Shown: piece by piece, positions 1-9,225 of the stretch
How positions within the stretch are numbered: the first letter of the stretch is position 1
How the letters are laid out: the number at the start of each line of letters is the position of its first letter
DNA from: Nitrospira sp.
GTDB lineage: Bacteria; Nitrospirota; Nitrospiria; Nitrospirales; Nitrospiraceae
Assembly (NCBI GenBank): GCA_009594865.1
Contig: VOPT01000001.1
Span: 93,177-157,176 of the forward strand
DNA length: 64,000 nucleotides
Direction: 5' to 3'
The notes under the pieces: generated by a model
What the model was told of the DNA's origin: nothing
The model's input: only the letters and a program-made list of their open reading frames with translations
Database searches by the model: none
Made by a program: the position numbers and the translations under genes

Positions 1-1
1 G

Positions 2-160
2 AACGCTCGGCGCTACTACAACGCGATCGTGCGTGATTACAATGCCAAGACGCAAGAAGTTCCGACCAACTTCATTGCCGGATGGTTCAACTTTGTCGGG
101 CGGCAGTTCTTCGAGTTGACCGACACCATGCAGCGTGAACCGCCACGGGTGCAGTTCTAG
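2..160 (+). CDS. LemA family protein, C-terminal fragment
   Basis: Only the last 52 codons lie in the window; the gene enters from the left edge. The residues YYNAIVRDYN, then a stretch ending FFELTD, match the C-terminal end of LemA proteins, which are membrane-anchored helical-bundle proteins of unclear biochemical role. The next gene encodes a DUF2207 protein, and lemA/DUF2207 pairs are common, which supports the call. The stop at 158-160 lies 22 bases before the chosen start of the neighbour, so the two are probably co-transcribed. Confidence 0.8.
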   Translation, partial: NARRYYNAIVRDYNAKTQEVPTNFIAGWFNFVGRQFFELTDTMQREPPRVQF

Positions 161-182
161 CGTGGATCGTGCCGGCGATCCG

Positions 183-1934
183 ATGGTGACACCCAGCCGC
201 CGTCCAGTATTCTCCTCTGTGCTATCCAGCCTGGTGTTCCTGTGCCTCCTGCAATGTGTGAGCGTGCTGCAAGCCGATGCGCGCTCCTTCGTCCTCAGCC
301 GCTTCGATGTGGAACTGCAAGTGTTGTCCGGCGGCGAGTTGCTCGTGACGGAAACGGTCAGCCCCCGCTTCGAAGGTGCCTGGAATGGCATCGAGCGGCT
401 GATCCCGATCGAATATCGCACCCCGCAAGGGTTCAACTACACGCTGCTGCTGGATCAGGTCTCCGTCACCGACGAACAAGGGACGCCGCTCAAATTCGAA
501 AGCAGCCGGGAGCGGCATTATCGAAACTTCCGCATCTGGATTCCCGGCGCGACCGATGTCACCCGCACCTTCGTCTTGAAATACCTCGTCCGGAACGGGC
601 TGAAGTTTTTCGAAGACCATGACGAGTTGTATTGGAACGTCACCGGAGATGAATGGGACGTGCCCATCGAGCAAGCCTCCGTGCGCATTCTCCTTCCCCC
701 GCAGGCGACCGGCGTCCGCGCCCAGGCATTCACCGGAGCCTATGGTGCGCGCGAGCAGGCGGCAACCGTGACGATCCTCGGCTCGGGGATCGAGTTGAGA
801 ATGACGCGCCCGCTCGGCTTCCGCGAAGGACTCACCGCGGTGGTCGGCTGGGACAAGGGCCTCGTAGCCGCACCCACCGTCTTGGATCAGACCCGCATGA
901 CACTCGTCAGCAATTGGCCCTTGGGCATCCCTGTGCTCGTGTTCCTCGTGATGTACCGTCTCTGGTCCATCAGGGGGAAAGATCCACGGCTTCGACCGAT
1001 CGCCGTCATGTACGAACCACCGGATCACCTGGCGCCGGCGGAAGTCGGCACCCTCGTGGATGAAAGCCCGGACACTCGCGATATCACGGCCACCGTGGTG
1101 GACCTGGCCGTGAGAGGATACCTACGGATCACCGAACGCAAGGCCGAGCATCTGTTGGGCCTCTGGTCGAGCCTGGACTATCTATTCCAGCGGACAAAGC
1201 CCCGCCAGGAATGGGCGGCCCTGCCCGCATTCGAGCGGCTCCTATTGGAGGCCTTGTTCAAAGATCGCGAGGTCGATGAGGTGCTCCTCAGCTCACTCGA
1301 AAACCGCTTCTACAAATCTCTGCCGGGAATTCACGACGCGATATTTCAAGCCTTGCAACGCCGCACGTATTACAACCAACGGCCCGACCGTGTGAAGCAA
1401 GGCTACCTCGTCGGCGGTGTCGCACTCGGGATCGTGTTGACTATCGCGCTTGCCGCCCTTGCCGACCATTGGGGCCTGGCGCCGTTGACGGCCTTCGCCG
1501 CCGGCTTGGGATCGGGCGTGATTGTCGTGGGGTTCGGCCGGATTATGCCGGCTCGCACGCAGCAAGGCACAAGGGCGCTCGAAGGTGTGCTGGGATTTGA
1601 AGAGTTTCTGACGCGCGTCGAAGTCGACCGGTTCAATCGCATCATCAAGACGCCCGAACTGTTCGAAAGATTTCTCCCTTATGCCATGGCGCTGGGGGTT
1701 GAAAAGAATTGGGCCGGGGCATTCGAAACGATCGTCATGACTGCTCCGGCCTGGTACCAAGGCAGCGATCTCGCACAGTTCAATACGAGAGGATTCACGA
1801 GCCGCATGGGTGACATGGCATCACGAACCGGGGCGACAATGACATCGGCACCTCGCAGTTCAGGCGGTTCCGGATTTGGCAGCGGAGGGTCGTCGGGCAG
1901 CGGATTCGGCGGCGGAGGCGGCCGCGGGTTCTGA
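183..1934 (+). CDS. DUF2207 domain-containing membrane protein
   Basis: A 583-residue predicted membrane protein. The frame opens at 135, but ATG 183 puts a clean hydrophobic signal segment (about residues 10-30) at the N-terminus and avoids overlapping lemA. An extracytoplasmic beta-rich DUF2207 region follows (to about residue 240), then a membrane segment at about 250-260, a cytoplasmic part containing a winged-helix-like stretch (about 290-420), and two further membrane helices at about 410-460. The tail is very rich in Gly, Ser and Phe, as is usual in this family. DUF2207 proteins are envelope proteins of unknown biochemical function, often encoded next to lemA as here. Family confidence is high; function is not known. 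Confidence 0.85.
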   Translation: MVTPSRRPVFSSVLSSLVFLCLLQCVSVLQADARSFVLSRFDVELQVLSGGELLVTETVSPRFEGAWNGIERLIPIEYRTPQGFNYTLLLDQVSVTDEQGTPLKFESSRERHYRNFRIWIPGATDVTRTFVLKYLVRNGLKFFEDHDELYWNVTGDEWDVPIEQASVRILLPPQATGVRAQAFTGAYGAREQAATVTILGSGIELRMTRPLGFREGLTAVVGWDKGLVAAPTVLDQTRMTLVSNWPLGIPVLVFLVMYRLWSIRGKDPRLRPIAVMYEPPDHLAPAEVGTLVDESPDTRDITATVVDLAVRGYLRITERKAEHLLGLWSSLDYLFQRTKPRQEWAALPAFERLLLEALFKDREVDEVLLSSLENRFYKSLPGIHDAIFQALQRRTYYNQRPDRVKQGYLVGGVALGIVLTIALAALADHWGLAPLTAFAAGLGSGVIVVGFGRIMPARTQQGTRALEGVLGFEEFLTRVEVDRFNRIIKTPELFERFLPYAMALGVEKNWAGAFETIVMTAPAWYQGSDLAQFNTRGFTSRMGDMASRTGATMTSAPRSSGGSGFGSGGSSGSGFGGGGGRGF

Positions 1935-1995
1935 CCAGCGGCCTTCCTCACCCGGTGGCGCCTTCACCACCCATGACGATCATTCCATCCGTCAC

Positions 1996-2135
1996 TCATG
2001 AGGTCAGCATCTCCTCGAGGAGACTACCCGCGATGATGCATGGTCCGCCAATCATCGGGACAACATAGAACAGGATCTGCGCGATATCGGTCGCACCTTG
2101 CGCGACCCCGCCGAATGCGCCTGGGAACAGGTACG
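1996..2135 (-). pseudogene. Possible remnant of a DUF1328 small membrane protein
   Basis: Reading leftward and ending at the TGA at 1996-1998, the translation contains GAFGGVAQGATDIAQILFYV. This resembles the core of DUF1328 proteins (GI-x-GA-x-IAxILFxIF), and the intact DUF1328 gene at 58160-58339 has the closely similar DVAEILFY. No start codon or normal N-terminal helix precedes it in the same frame, so it looks truncated or frameshifted. The match is short and made by eye. The rest of 1935-2212 shows nothing else recognisable. Confidence 0.35.
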
Positions 2136-2212
2136 GCCCGCGGCGCGATGAAGAAGCACCGAGAACCCCTGGTTCCGGGGAATCGTCATTGGAATGGACA
2201 GGGAAAAGCGAA

Positions 2213-2653
2213 TCAAGACGCGGGGACCGGTGTGCGGCCTTCCTCCATATCGATCAGGTCGAAGAGAGGGTGCCGCGTGAACTCAACCTGCATCGCCAGT
2301 TCAGGGCTCAGCCTCGCGAGGAGCCTGGCCAACGCTCGATCCGGCTGGAGTCGCTCCAACGTCTCGCTCCACCCCCGGATCTCTTGAGAGCCGTGGGGCA
2401 CGGCCGCTTGTGTCACCCAGGCCAGGATCTCTTCCTCGCTATCCCTACCGAGTACCGCCTGTCGCAGGACCTCCGGTTGCAACCCGGTGAAGGCCATGAA
2501 CCGGCCGTCCAATGGCAGGCCGGGGCGAAGCAGAAACGGCACATACGAATCAGGCAGCAGCCCCTGCGCATGGAGCCGCAGCTTATCGATCAGCCGCGGC
2601 AGGATTACGTACCCGCCCAGACGCTCACGTGGCGACCGAAGCTTATGCGACAT
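2213..2653 (-). CDS. DUF5069 domain-containing protein
   Basis: A 146-residue protein that fits DUF5069 over its whole length: N-terminal LRSPRERLGGY, then LPRLIDKLRL, then a GRFMAFTGL stretch and an EEILAWV helix. The function of this family is not established. The ATG at 2653 has a G-rich stretch (AGGGGGCG) directly upstream that could serve as ribosome binding site. It lies 68 bases downstream of the methyltransferase on the same strand, so the two may be co-transcribed. Confidence 0.8.
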   Translation of the reverse strand: MSHKLRSPRERLGGYVILPRLIDKLRLHAQGLLPDSYVPFLLRPGLPLDGRFMAFTGLQPEVLRQAVLGRDSEEEILAWVTQAAVPHGSQEIRGWSETLERLQPDRALARLLARLSPELAMQVEFTRHPLFDLIDMEEGRTPVPAS

Positions 2654-2721
2654 CGCCCCCTGAGACCTCCACCATCTTCACTCCTCCTCAAACTCGCACA
2701 CGTCCGTCACGACGCCAGCGG

Positions 2722-3753
2722 CTAGATCGACGACACCAGCACCTGTTCGATCGAACCGGCGACAGGATGCAGTTCCGTCCGGGCAAATCCCGCCGCGGCA
2801 AACATCTGCTCATACTGCCGGAAGGTATAGGCATCGCCCTCCGGCGTGGTCGCGAGCATGATCAGGCTGAACTCCGCGACGGGCGGCGGCGTGACGCGAT
2901 TTTCATCCGGCACGAATTCCAACGTAATGACCCGGCCTCCCGGCCCAAGCGAACGGTGGACTTTGCGCAGCAACGATTCGCAGGTCTGCACGGAGAAATG
3001 GTGGAGAAAGTTGGTGAGCAGGACGAGATCATACCCCTCGCCGAACTCCTGCTGAAACGCGTCGCCCTCGATGGTCCGATAACGTGACGCGATGCCGGCC
3101 TGTTGGGCGAGTTCCTTGGCCACGGTCAAGACGTTGGGCCAATCCACGGCGACGATCTCCGCCTGCGGGCACCGGCTTCCGATCTCGACGCCGAAGAGCC
3201 CGTGCCCCGCCGCGATATCCAACACCCTCTTCACGTTCGGTTGCGACTGCCGCACGAACATGCCGATCTCCTCGGCCGGCTTGGCCATCATCGGGATCAT
3301 GGAGCGCGCGAAATCCACCCAGAGCGGATGCTCGGGCGTCACCGTTCCCGCTTCGCCGGCTACGGTCCCTCCCTTCCGCACCGCCTCAGTCAGATTCTCA
3401 AACGCCGCGATGAACTTCGGCGCATGCAAAAACCCCAACACCGACCCCATGTAGGCGGGCGAGCGACGGTCGAGGAACACCGCACTGTCCGGCGTCAACT
3501 TGTACCGGTCGCCTTCTTTGGTGAGGAAGCCTTGGATGGTGAGGTAGTCCGCCAGAATCCGCACGCCGCGCTCGGCCGCGCCACAACGCTGGGCCAGGGC
3601 CGGCACCTGGTCATGACCCAACCCGATGGCGGTGAAGAGATCGAGTTCAACGGCAGCCTTGAGCGCCTGCGACCGTTGGTAGGCATTGGCCGTCTGGAAG
3701 AACAACTGCGGGGTCGGCCCCCCGGCCGGTTCCGGTTTCAACATCGGCAACAC
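2722..3753 (-). CDS. SAM-dependent methyltransferase, O-methyltransferase fold with N-terminal dimerisation domain
   Basis: A 343-residue protein of the acetylserotonin/hydroxyindole O-methyltransferase type. Residues about 15-100 form a winged-helix dimerisation domain (AVELDLFTAIG, then LTIQGFL). The Rossmann methyltransferase domain follows, with the SAM-binding motif VLDIAAGHGLFG at about residue 190, the acidic residue after strand 2 (IVAVDW), and LLTNFLHHF near the active site. Relatives methylate small aromatic or polyketide-like molecules or act in cofactor and carotenoid pathways; nothing in the sequence fixes the substrate. ATG 3744 is an alternative start three codons downstream. 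The upstream region (3754-3866) is shared with the divergent restriction-modification genes. Confidence 0.8.
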   Translation of the reverse strand: MLPMLKPEPAGGPTPQLFFQTANAYQRSQALKAAVELDLFTAIGLGHDQVPALAQRCGAAERGVRILADYLTIQGFLTKEGDRYKLTPDSAVFLDRRSPAYMGSVLGFLHAPKFIAAFENLTEAVRKGGTVAGEAGTVTPEHPLWVDFARSMIPMMAKPAEEIGMFVRQSQPNVKRVLDIAAGHGLFGVEIGSRCPQAEIVAVDWPNVLTVAKELAQQAGIASRYRTIEGDAFQQEFGEGYDLVLLTNFLHHFSVQTCESLLRKVHRSLGPGGRVITLEFVPDENRVTPPPVAEFSLIMLATTPEGDAYTFRQYEQMFAAAGFARTELHPVAGSIEQVLVSSI

Positions 3754-3866
3754 TCCTCGGTCAGATGGTAAGAGCCATGCGACAGATCGGCATCGACTGG
3801 ATTGTAATCCTTTGACCGTTTTGTTGCGAGGGTGGGAACGGGAAGGGGAGCTACACCAAACCAGTA

Positions 3867-5651
3867 TTGATCGATGAATGCGAACGAGCTAATATCACGA
3901 GCTTCTTTCCGCCGAGACCTCGAAAGCACCATGAGGCCCTAGTGGCACATCATCAACTGAGTCCACCCGAAACAACGCAGGGCATTCAACTCCAGCTCAT
4001 TGCACCGACACACCAGCCTGCCTCCGCTACCCCCATAGGCCCCAAAGGCGTGGTCTACACCAAACGTTGGGTCGTCGAGCTACTCCTCGACCTAAGCGGC
4101 TATTGTCCTGACAGGAATTTGGTGGATGCGCTGGCTATCGAACCCGCTTGCGGTGAGGGAGCATTTCTCGTGCCCATGGTCGAACGCTTGCTACAGTCTT
4201 GTCGAAACCTTGGTCTTCCTCTAGCAGAGTGCCGGAAATCATTAGTCGCCTATGAGCTGAATGAGACAAGCGCCGCTCGCTCTCGTGCCCTGATCCGCAA
4301 TATTCTGGTGCGCCATGGGGCCCAACCGTCATTGGCCAGCAACCTGGCCGATACCTGGGTCTTCACTCGTGATTACCTTCTGGAGGCCGGACATGAACCG
4401 GCCGATTTCATCGTAGGGAACCCTCCATACGTACGCCTCGAAGACATCCCTGAGGAAACAGCCTCGGTTTACCGCAATGCTTATCCCACGATGCGCGGGC
4501 GCGCTGATCTCTACGTTGCATTTTTCGAGGCAGCGCTTCGACAACTGAAGAACCACGGCACCTGTGCATTTATCTGCGCTGATCGATGGATGCGCAATCA
4601 ATACGGAGCCGAACTCAGGAAGCTGATCAGCTCAGCTTACAGTGTCGACATGCTCGTGAGTATGCATCATGCCAACGCATTTGATGACGAGGTGGATGCC
4701 TATCCTGCTATTACGGTCATTCGACGCAAAACTCAACGCTCAACCATTGTTGCCAGTGCAGGGCAGGAGGCTGAGACCATTCAGCCGCTACAATTAGCGA
4801 CCGCACTGCAGGGAGAAGGTAGCCTCGCGCTCCCCGCTGGCATTCACAAGGCCGTGGTAAACACATGGTTCAAGGGCCCGGTTCCCTGGCCCTGCCACTC
4901 CCCAGAACAATTGGCACTTCTTCGACAACTGGAAGAGCGGTTTCCTGCCCTCGAAATGAGTGCCAAAGTAGGGATCGGGGTTGCCACAGGAAACGACCGT
5001 ATCTACATTACGACCAATGACGCGCTTGTGGAGTCCTCCCGGTTGCTGAAACTCGCAGTTGCGAAAGATCTGGCTGGAGGAACGCTACACTGGTCTGGAC
5101 ACTATCTCGTGAACCCTTGGGACGAGAATGGCCTTGTCGATCTGATCGACTATCCCAAACTTCGCGCCTACTACGAGCAGCACGCAACAGAGTTGAAACG
5201 CCGTCACACGGCGGAGAAGTCTGTCACCGGCTGGTACAAGACGATCGACCGCGTCAATCCCTCCCTGACACACACACGCAAACTCTTTATCCCGGATATT
5301 AAGAACCGCCTGGAACCCGTCTTGGACGAAGGGGAAACCTATCCTCATCACAATTTGTACGTCATTGAGTCGGAGGAGTGGGACCTGGAAGTACTTGGGG
5401 GGGTCCTCCTGTCCAAATTCTGCCAGTTTTTTGTCGAATCGTACGGAGTCCGCATGCGAGGTGGCTATCTGCGTTTTCAGGCACAGTACCTGCGCCGGAT
5501 TCGAGTCCCGGATCCCAAAACCTTGTCCAGTACACAGTCCGACGAATTGAGGGAGGCCTTCCGTCATCGCGATAGAGATCGAGCGACCCTCATGGCTGGT
5601 GAGATTTATGGGATAAGCCCTCGCATGATGGAGGCCGTACTTGGACATTGA
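3867..5651 (+). CDS. Type II N6-adenine DNA methyltransferase of an XhoI/PaeR7I-type system
   Basis: A DNA methyltransferase of up to 594 residues. It carries the SAM motif EPACGEGAF (about residue 90) and the catalytic N6-adenine motif NPPY (about residue 188, within IVGNPPYVRL). A target-recognition region occupies the C-terminal half. The very next gene is a PaeR7I/XhoI-family endonuclease, so the enzyme probably methylates the adenine of CTCGAG and protects the host. CTCGAG does occur in this window (for example near 2013 and 21575), as expected for a protected genome. The frame opens at TTG 3867; GTG 3942 is another possible start, and neither has a strong ribosome binding site. Its C-terminus overlaps the nuclease by 11 bases. 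Confidence 0.85.
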   Translation: MIDECERANITSFFPPRPRKHHEALVAHHQLSPPETTQGIQLQLIAPTHQPASATPIGPKGVVYTKRWVVELLLDLSGYCPDRNLVDALAIEPACGEGAFLVPMVERLLQSCRNLGLPLAECRKSLVAYELNETSAARSRALIRNILVRHGAQPSLASNLADTWVFTRDYLLEAGHEPADFIVGNPPYVRLEDIPEETASVYRNAYPTMRGRADLYVAFFEAALRQLKNHGTCAFICADRWMRNQYGAELRKLISSAYSVDMLVSMHHANAFDDEVDAYPAITVIRRKTQRSTIVASAGQEAETIQPLQLATALQGEGSLALPAGIHKAVVNTWFKGPVPWPCHSPEQLALLRQLEERFPALEMSAKVGIGVATGNDRIYITTNDALVESSRLLKLAVAKDLAGGTLHWSGHYLVNPWDENGLVDLIDYPKLRAYYEQHATELKRRHTAEKSVTGWYKTIDRVNPSLTHTRKLFIPDIKNRLEPVLDEGETYPHHNLYVIESEEWDLEVLGGVLLSKFCQFFVESYGVRMRGGYLRFQAQYLRRIRVPDPKTLSSTQSDELREAFRHRDRDRATLMAGEIYGISPRMMEAVLGH

Positions 5652-6405
5652 GAAGCGGTTACAGGCCGCGGTCCAAAGCTATTGGGACGCGCGGCGGCGG
5701 AATAAAGAAAAGCAGATCCAATCGGGAAAGATTGATGCCGGGACGCGCGGAGAGGTCACAGGCGGAACCCAAATGGGAGCCTTGGAGGTCTTGGTATCAG
5801 ACATCCTCTGCGATGCCGGGTTGCAAAAAATCGATGTCCGTACAAGAACCGCGCTCGAGCTGCCAGGTTATTTTAGAGCCACAAAGAAATGGGATCTTAT
5901 TGTCGTCTCAAACGGCGCATTAGTTTTGGCCATGGAGTTCAAATCCCAAGCCGGCAAATCGATCGGCAACAATGTAAACAATCGGGCAGAAGAAGCCGTA
6001 GGCAGCGCAAAGGACATCTGGACGGCATTCCGAGAAGGCCGCTTCGGGCAGGCCCCTCCTCCTTTTCTGGGCTATCTCTTCTTATTAGAAGATCGAGACA
6101 ATGTAAAAACACCAGTCGGCAACAAGGAACCGTACTTTCAGGTGGATCCGGAATTCCGAGGCGAAACATATACCAAGGCGCCAACAGCAATTCGCCGACA
6201 TCGAGGAGTGTCCTATAGCACACGGTACGAACTGCTCTGCCGCCGCTTAATATTAGAGCGGCTCTATTCCGCCTCCTGCTTCTTGATGGCCACCAACTCA
6301 AGAAAAACCAAACTCACACAGCCGGCTGAAGACCTCACCTTTCGCCGCTTCGCAGCAGCCTTGCGAGGTCATGTCGTCACATTCTTGGGTGGCCGTAGCA
6401 AGTAA
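5641..6405 (+). CDS. PaeR7I/XhoI family type II restriction endonuclease
   Basis: A 254-residue endonuclease matching the XhoI/PaeR7I family over its full length. Conserved features include GGTQMGALE near residue 40, the PD-(D/E)xK-like core with D at KKWDLIV and MEFKSQ (E-x-K), and NNRAEEAVG just after it. The family cuts C^TCGAG. The frame has no ATG at its start and probably begins at TTG 5641, inside the last codons of the methyltransferase. That makes translation of the nuclease coupled to, and probably weaker than, that of its protective partner. The gene looks somewhat more AT-rich than its neighbours, which fits acquisition by transfer. Confidence 0.9.
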   Translation: MDIEKRLQAAVQSYWDARRRNKEKQIQSGKIDAGTRGEVTGGTQMGALEVLVSDILCDAGLQKIDVRTRTALELPGYFRATKKWDLIVVSNGALVLAMEFKSQAGKSIGNNVNNRAEEAVGSAKDIWTAFREGRFGQAPPPFLGYLFLLEDRDNVKTPVGNKEPYFQVDPEFRGETYTKAPTAIRRHRGVSYSTRYELLCRRLILERLYSASCFLMATNSRKTKLTQPAEDLTFRRFAAALRGHVVTFLGGRSK

Positions 6406-6751
6406 TAGTGAGAGCGAAATGTTTTGACGGCTCTCTCAAATCCTGCACATGGGCAGCGTTCCCTGGGTCCGGTGCTCCACCGTCCCCCTCACGCTCCTTT
6501 ACACATCATCAATCAATAGCCTTCTTTGCTGGAGTGCGCGAGCTCGGCCACGGAGCCGACTGAACGGGAAGAGGCAGCCGATCATGAACAGGTCAAGACG
6601 CGCAGGCACTTGGTCGACGACCTGGCCCAGCACTCTGGTTCGACGATAACCGCGAGACCGAGCAATCCGTCGCCATCGAACAGGCAGGAGCCTGACAGAG
6701 ACCGCAGATGTATCGTGTGCGTGGGTGCGACGAAAAGTAATCAGCTGCGAC
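6406..6751. other. Intergenic stretch without a recognised gene
   Basis: Just after the nuclease stop, GAGAGC (6410-6415) and GCTCTC (6430-6435) could pair as a weak hairpin, but no T-tract follows. The remaining open frames here have no ribosome binding site and no recognisable motifs. Confidence 0.4.
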
Positions 6752-6958
6752 TCAGTGGGACTGCCAGGCACTTTGGGCAATGAGCAGGAGCAGGCAGAAA
6801 CACAGTACAACGAGTGCGCCGGCGCAGGACCAGGCGATTGAAAATGCCCCATACTGTCTGAACCGGTCACGGCGCATATGGGGAAATCGCATGAGGCAAT
6901 ACGTCGTGACCGACGCCCCCATCCCGACAATTGCGATCAACACTCGCGCCAGGTCCAT
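6752..6958 (-). CDS. Small two-helix membrane protein, unknown function
   Basis: A 68-residue protein with two predicted membrane helices: residues about 3-22 (VLIAIVGMGASVTTYCLM) and about 41-62 (a Leu/Val/Cys-rich segment), joined by a basic loop. The ATG at 6958 is preceded at good spacing by CGGGGAGACA, a plausible ribosome binding site, which is the main support for a real gene. I recognise no family. Confidence 0.55.
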   Translation of the reverse strand: MDLARVLIAIVGMGASVTTYCLMRFPHMRRDRFRQYGAFSIAWSCAGALVVLCFCLLLLIAQSAWQSH

Positions 6959-7074
6959 TGTCTCCCCGTAGGTAAAACCGTGGTGCCACCCTACCCGCGA
7001 ACAGAAGAGGCGTCAAGAAACGCGCTGAAAGTCGACGGTTGTGTACGGCCCCGGCGATATGATGAGATCGACCG

Positions 7075-7659
7075 ATGACATCCGACCTCATGATCAGAAC
7101 CGAGCGGCTGCTCCTCCGTCACGTTCAGGCAACCGATGCGGAGGCCGTGCATCGTCTGGCCGGAGCAAGAGACGTGGCCGCCGGCACCTTTCTCCCGCAT
7201 CCGATGGATCGGCAGGCAGCCCTGCGCTGGATCACCGAACGTGTGGAGGAGCAGGCGGCAGGCAGAGGCGTAACCTTTGCCATCACCCTGGCCGAGAGCG
7301 GAGAGCTCATCGGCGCCATCGGCATGGAGCTCGTCCCCGCGCATGAGCAGGGGCGGCTTAGTTACTGGCTCGGACGTGCCTATTGGAACCGTGGCTACGG
7401 GACGGAAGCCGTCACCGCTCTAGTCGAGCACAGCTTCGTCAGCCTGAAACTGCATCGCATCTACGCGCCGCATTTCCATACCAATCCGGCTTCCGGCCGA
7501 GTGTTGCAGAAGGTGGGCATAACGCACGAAGGCCGCTTGCGTGAACACTATCTTCGATTCGGTCAACGCATCGACGTGGAGCTGTACGGGATGCTGCGGC
7601 AGGAGTTTATCGCGCGCCGCCCGGCAAACGGCGGCGGGACGTCGCCAAGAGAATCGTGA
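7075..7659 (+). CDS. GNAT family N-acetyltransferase, RimJ/RimL type
   Basis: A 194-residue protein with the usual order of the ribosomal-protein-Ser/Ala acetyltransferase-like branch. It has an N-terminal IRTERLLLR strand, GELIGAIGMEL in the middle, the acetyl-CoA-binding region WLGRAYWNRGYGTEAV (about residues 100-115), and the late NPASGRVLQKVGI motif. It is predicted to move an acetyl group from acetyl-CoA to an amine; the substrate cannot be read from sequence. ATG 7090 is an alternative start. The 3' end overlaps the convergent amine oxidase gene by 53 bases. Confidence 0.85.
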   Translation: MTSDLMIRTERLLLRHVQATDAEAVHRLAGARDVAAGTFLPHPMDRQAALRWITERVEEQAAGRGVTFAITLAESGELIGAIGMELVPAHEQGRLSYWLGRAYWNRGYGTEAVTALVEHSFVSLKLHRIYAPHFHTNPASGRVLQKVGITHEGRLREHYLRFGQRIDVELYGMLRQEFIARRPANGGGTSPRES

Positions 7660-8980
7660 CTTCCTCCGCGACTCGCAGGCCACTCTCGACGGCCCCGTTC
7701 ATGTACCCTTGCCAACGCAGGCTCGTCTGTTCGCCGGCAAAGAGAATCCGTCCATGCGGCCGGGACAACCAGGCACGTTGCTCCGGATCGTATCCCGCCT
7801 GAAAGACCGCGTACCCGCCGCGCACGAATGGGTCCTCTTCCCATGCCACATGGCACGACGCGCGCAGCACGGCCTTCGTGGCCCCCAACCACTTGAGTCG
7901 TTGCGCGACCGCCTCGGCGCCTCCTTGTGCAAGGAGTTGCTTGGTGTCACGACTCGTCGACCCGCCTGCGAGCAATGTCAAAATACCGCCTCGCCCCTGC
8001 TGCTCTTCGTTGCCGTCCCAGATCGCGCCGATCGACAAGTCGGTTCCATAGGCCAGAGACTTTCCCTGGCGTCGCCAGAAACGCCGATCGAACTGCAAGA
8101 GCGTTTTGGTTGCAGCTCCGTAGAGTAGATCGCGAAACGCGTTGCGTTGTGGAGCGGGCAGGGGTGGCGTGAAGGCAAGGCGCCGCGCCATGGTGGCGGG
8201 CAGCGCCAGCACCAATGCGTCAGCGGCCATGTGGCTCTGCCCGCCCCGTCTACGCAAGGTCACTCGCACCTTGCCGCGATGCTGTGCGACAGCGCGCACC
8301 ATCGTGTTGAATTGAACCGGCTCTTGCAGTGTATCGGCAAGTGCGGTGGCGAGACGATCGTTGCCGCCCCTGATGCGATAGAAATGGTCCAAGACAGATG
8401 ATTCCGTCGCGAGTTGGTCGACGAGGGCGAGCAAGGACAGATGTTCCGGATCGGCCAGAAAAAATCCGCGCATGCCGTTCAATCGCGCGCGTACCTGCCC
8501 CCTCGCCCCGATAGAGTCGAGCCAGTCTGCAACAGATTGTCCGGCAAGCTGCTGCGCGATCGGCCCGTCCCATCGACGCTCGTTCAACCGGTGGGCTCGC
8601 ACCCAGGGCTCCGCTGCTTGTGCTAATTCGCCCCACAGGCCGCTGGCCTCCGAGACTCGAGTGACGCCTGGCGTGCGACCCGCCTGACAGGCAAAGGCAA
8701 ACCCGCCGCGTAAGATCGGCGACAGGGTCACACCCAGGTTCTTGGCCAACCGACGGATGGTCTCCTGATCAGGATCGATCATGTCGCCGCCGGCCTCGGC
8801 ATGTTGCCCCTCGGCAAATCCGTCACGCCTCGTCCAGACCCGGCCACCCAGACGGTTGCGCGCCTCCACCATCGTCACTCGCGCACCGCGCCGTTGCAGC
8901 TCATAGGCGGCGGTCAATCCGGCGAGTCCTGCCCCCGCCACGATCACCGACGTGCCACGCAATGAAGTACTGCCTCCCAT
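7607..8980 (-). CDS. Flavin-containing amine oxidase family FAD-dependent oxidoreductase
   Basis: A 457-residue FAD enzyme. The dinucleotide-binding motif VIVAGAGLAGLTAAYEL lies at the very N-terminus, followed by VEARNRLGGRVWT, the hallmark of the monoamine-oxidase fold. The C-terminal FAD motif (ILFAGEQTS, then GYMNGAVESGLRVAEEV) is intact. Relatives oxidise amines, amino acids or carotenoid-like substrates; the substrate here is unknown. The frame extends upstream to 9055, but ATG 8980 places the FAD motif at its usual distance from the start. The gene is convergent with and overlaps the acetyltransferase. Confidence 0.85.
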   Translation of the reverse strand: MGGSTSLRGTSVIVAGAGLAGLTAAYELQRRGARVTMVEARNRLGGRVWTRRDGFAEGQHAEAGGDMIDPDQETIRRLAKNLGVTLSPILRGGFAFACQAGRTPGVTRVSEASGLWGELAQAAEPWVRAHRLNERRWDGPIAQQLAGQSVADWLDSIGARGQVRARLNGMRGFFLADPEHLSLLALVDQLATESSVLDHFYRIRGGNDRLATALADTLQEPVQFNTMVRAVAQHRGKVRVTLRRRGGQSHMAADALVLALPATMARRLAFTPPLPAPQRNAFRDLLYGAATKTLLQFDRRFWRRQGKSLAYGTDLSIGAIWDGNEEQQGRGGILTLLAGGSTSRDTKQLLAQGGAEAVAQRLKWLGATKAVLRASCHVAWEEDPFVRGGYAVFQAGYDPEQRAWLSRPHGRILFAGEQTSLRWQGYMNGAVESGLRVAEEVTILLATSRRRLPGGAR

Positions 8981-9225
8981 GACTCTCGACGATACGCGAT
9001 TCAGCAACCTAGAGATAGTGTGATGTGCGCATAGAGCGATGCGGGAAGATCGCAACCGACTGATCGCTCTTCATCGCGAAGACTTCGCAGGCAATCGACA
9101 ATGACACGTGCCCCGGCTTCCCCGAACGGCGCGGGATGAGACACGGAATGCCGCGTCCTGCGACTCTCCCTTGATCCCGCGTACCAGAACCGCTACGCTA
9201 CAGTCTTGGAACGAGGAGGTTGCGC

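Noticed and set aside
1858..1934. Gly/Ser-coding repeats at the end of the DUF2207 gene as a possible DNA repeat element
   Set aside because: They encode the usual Gly/Ser-rich tail of this protein family.
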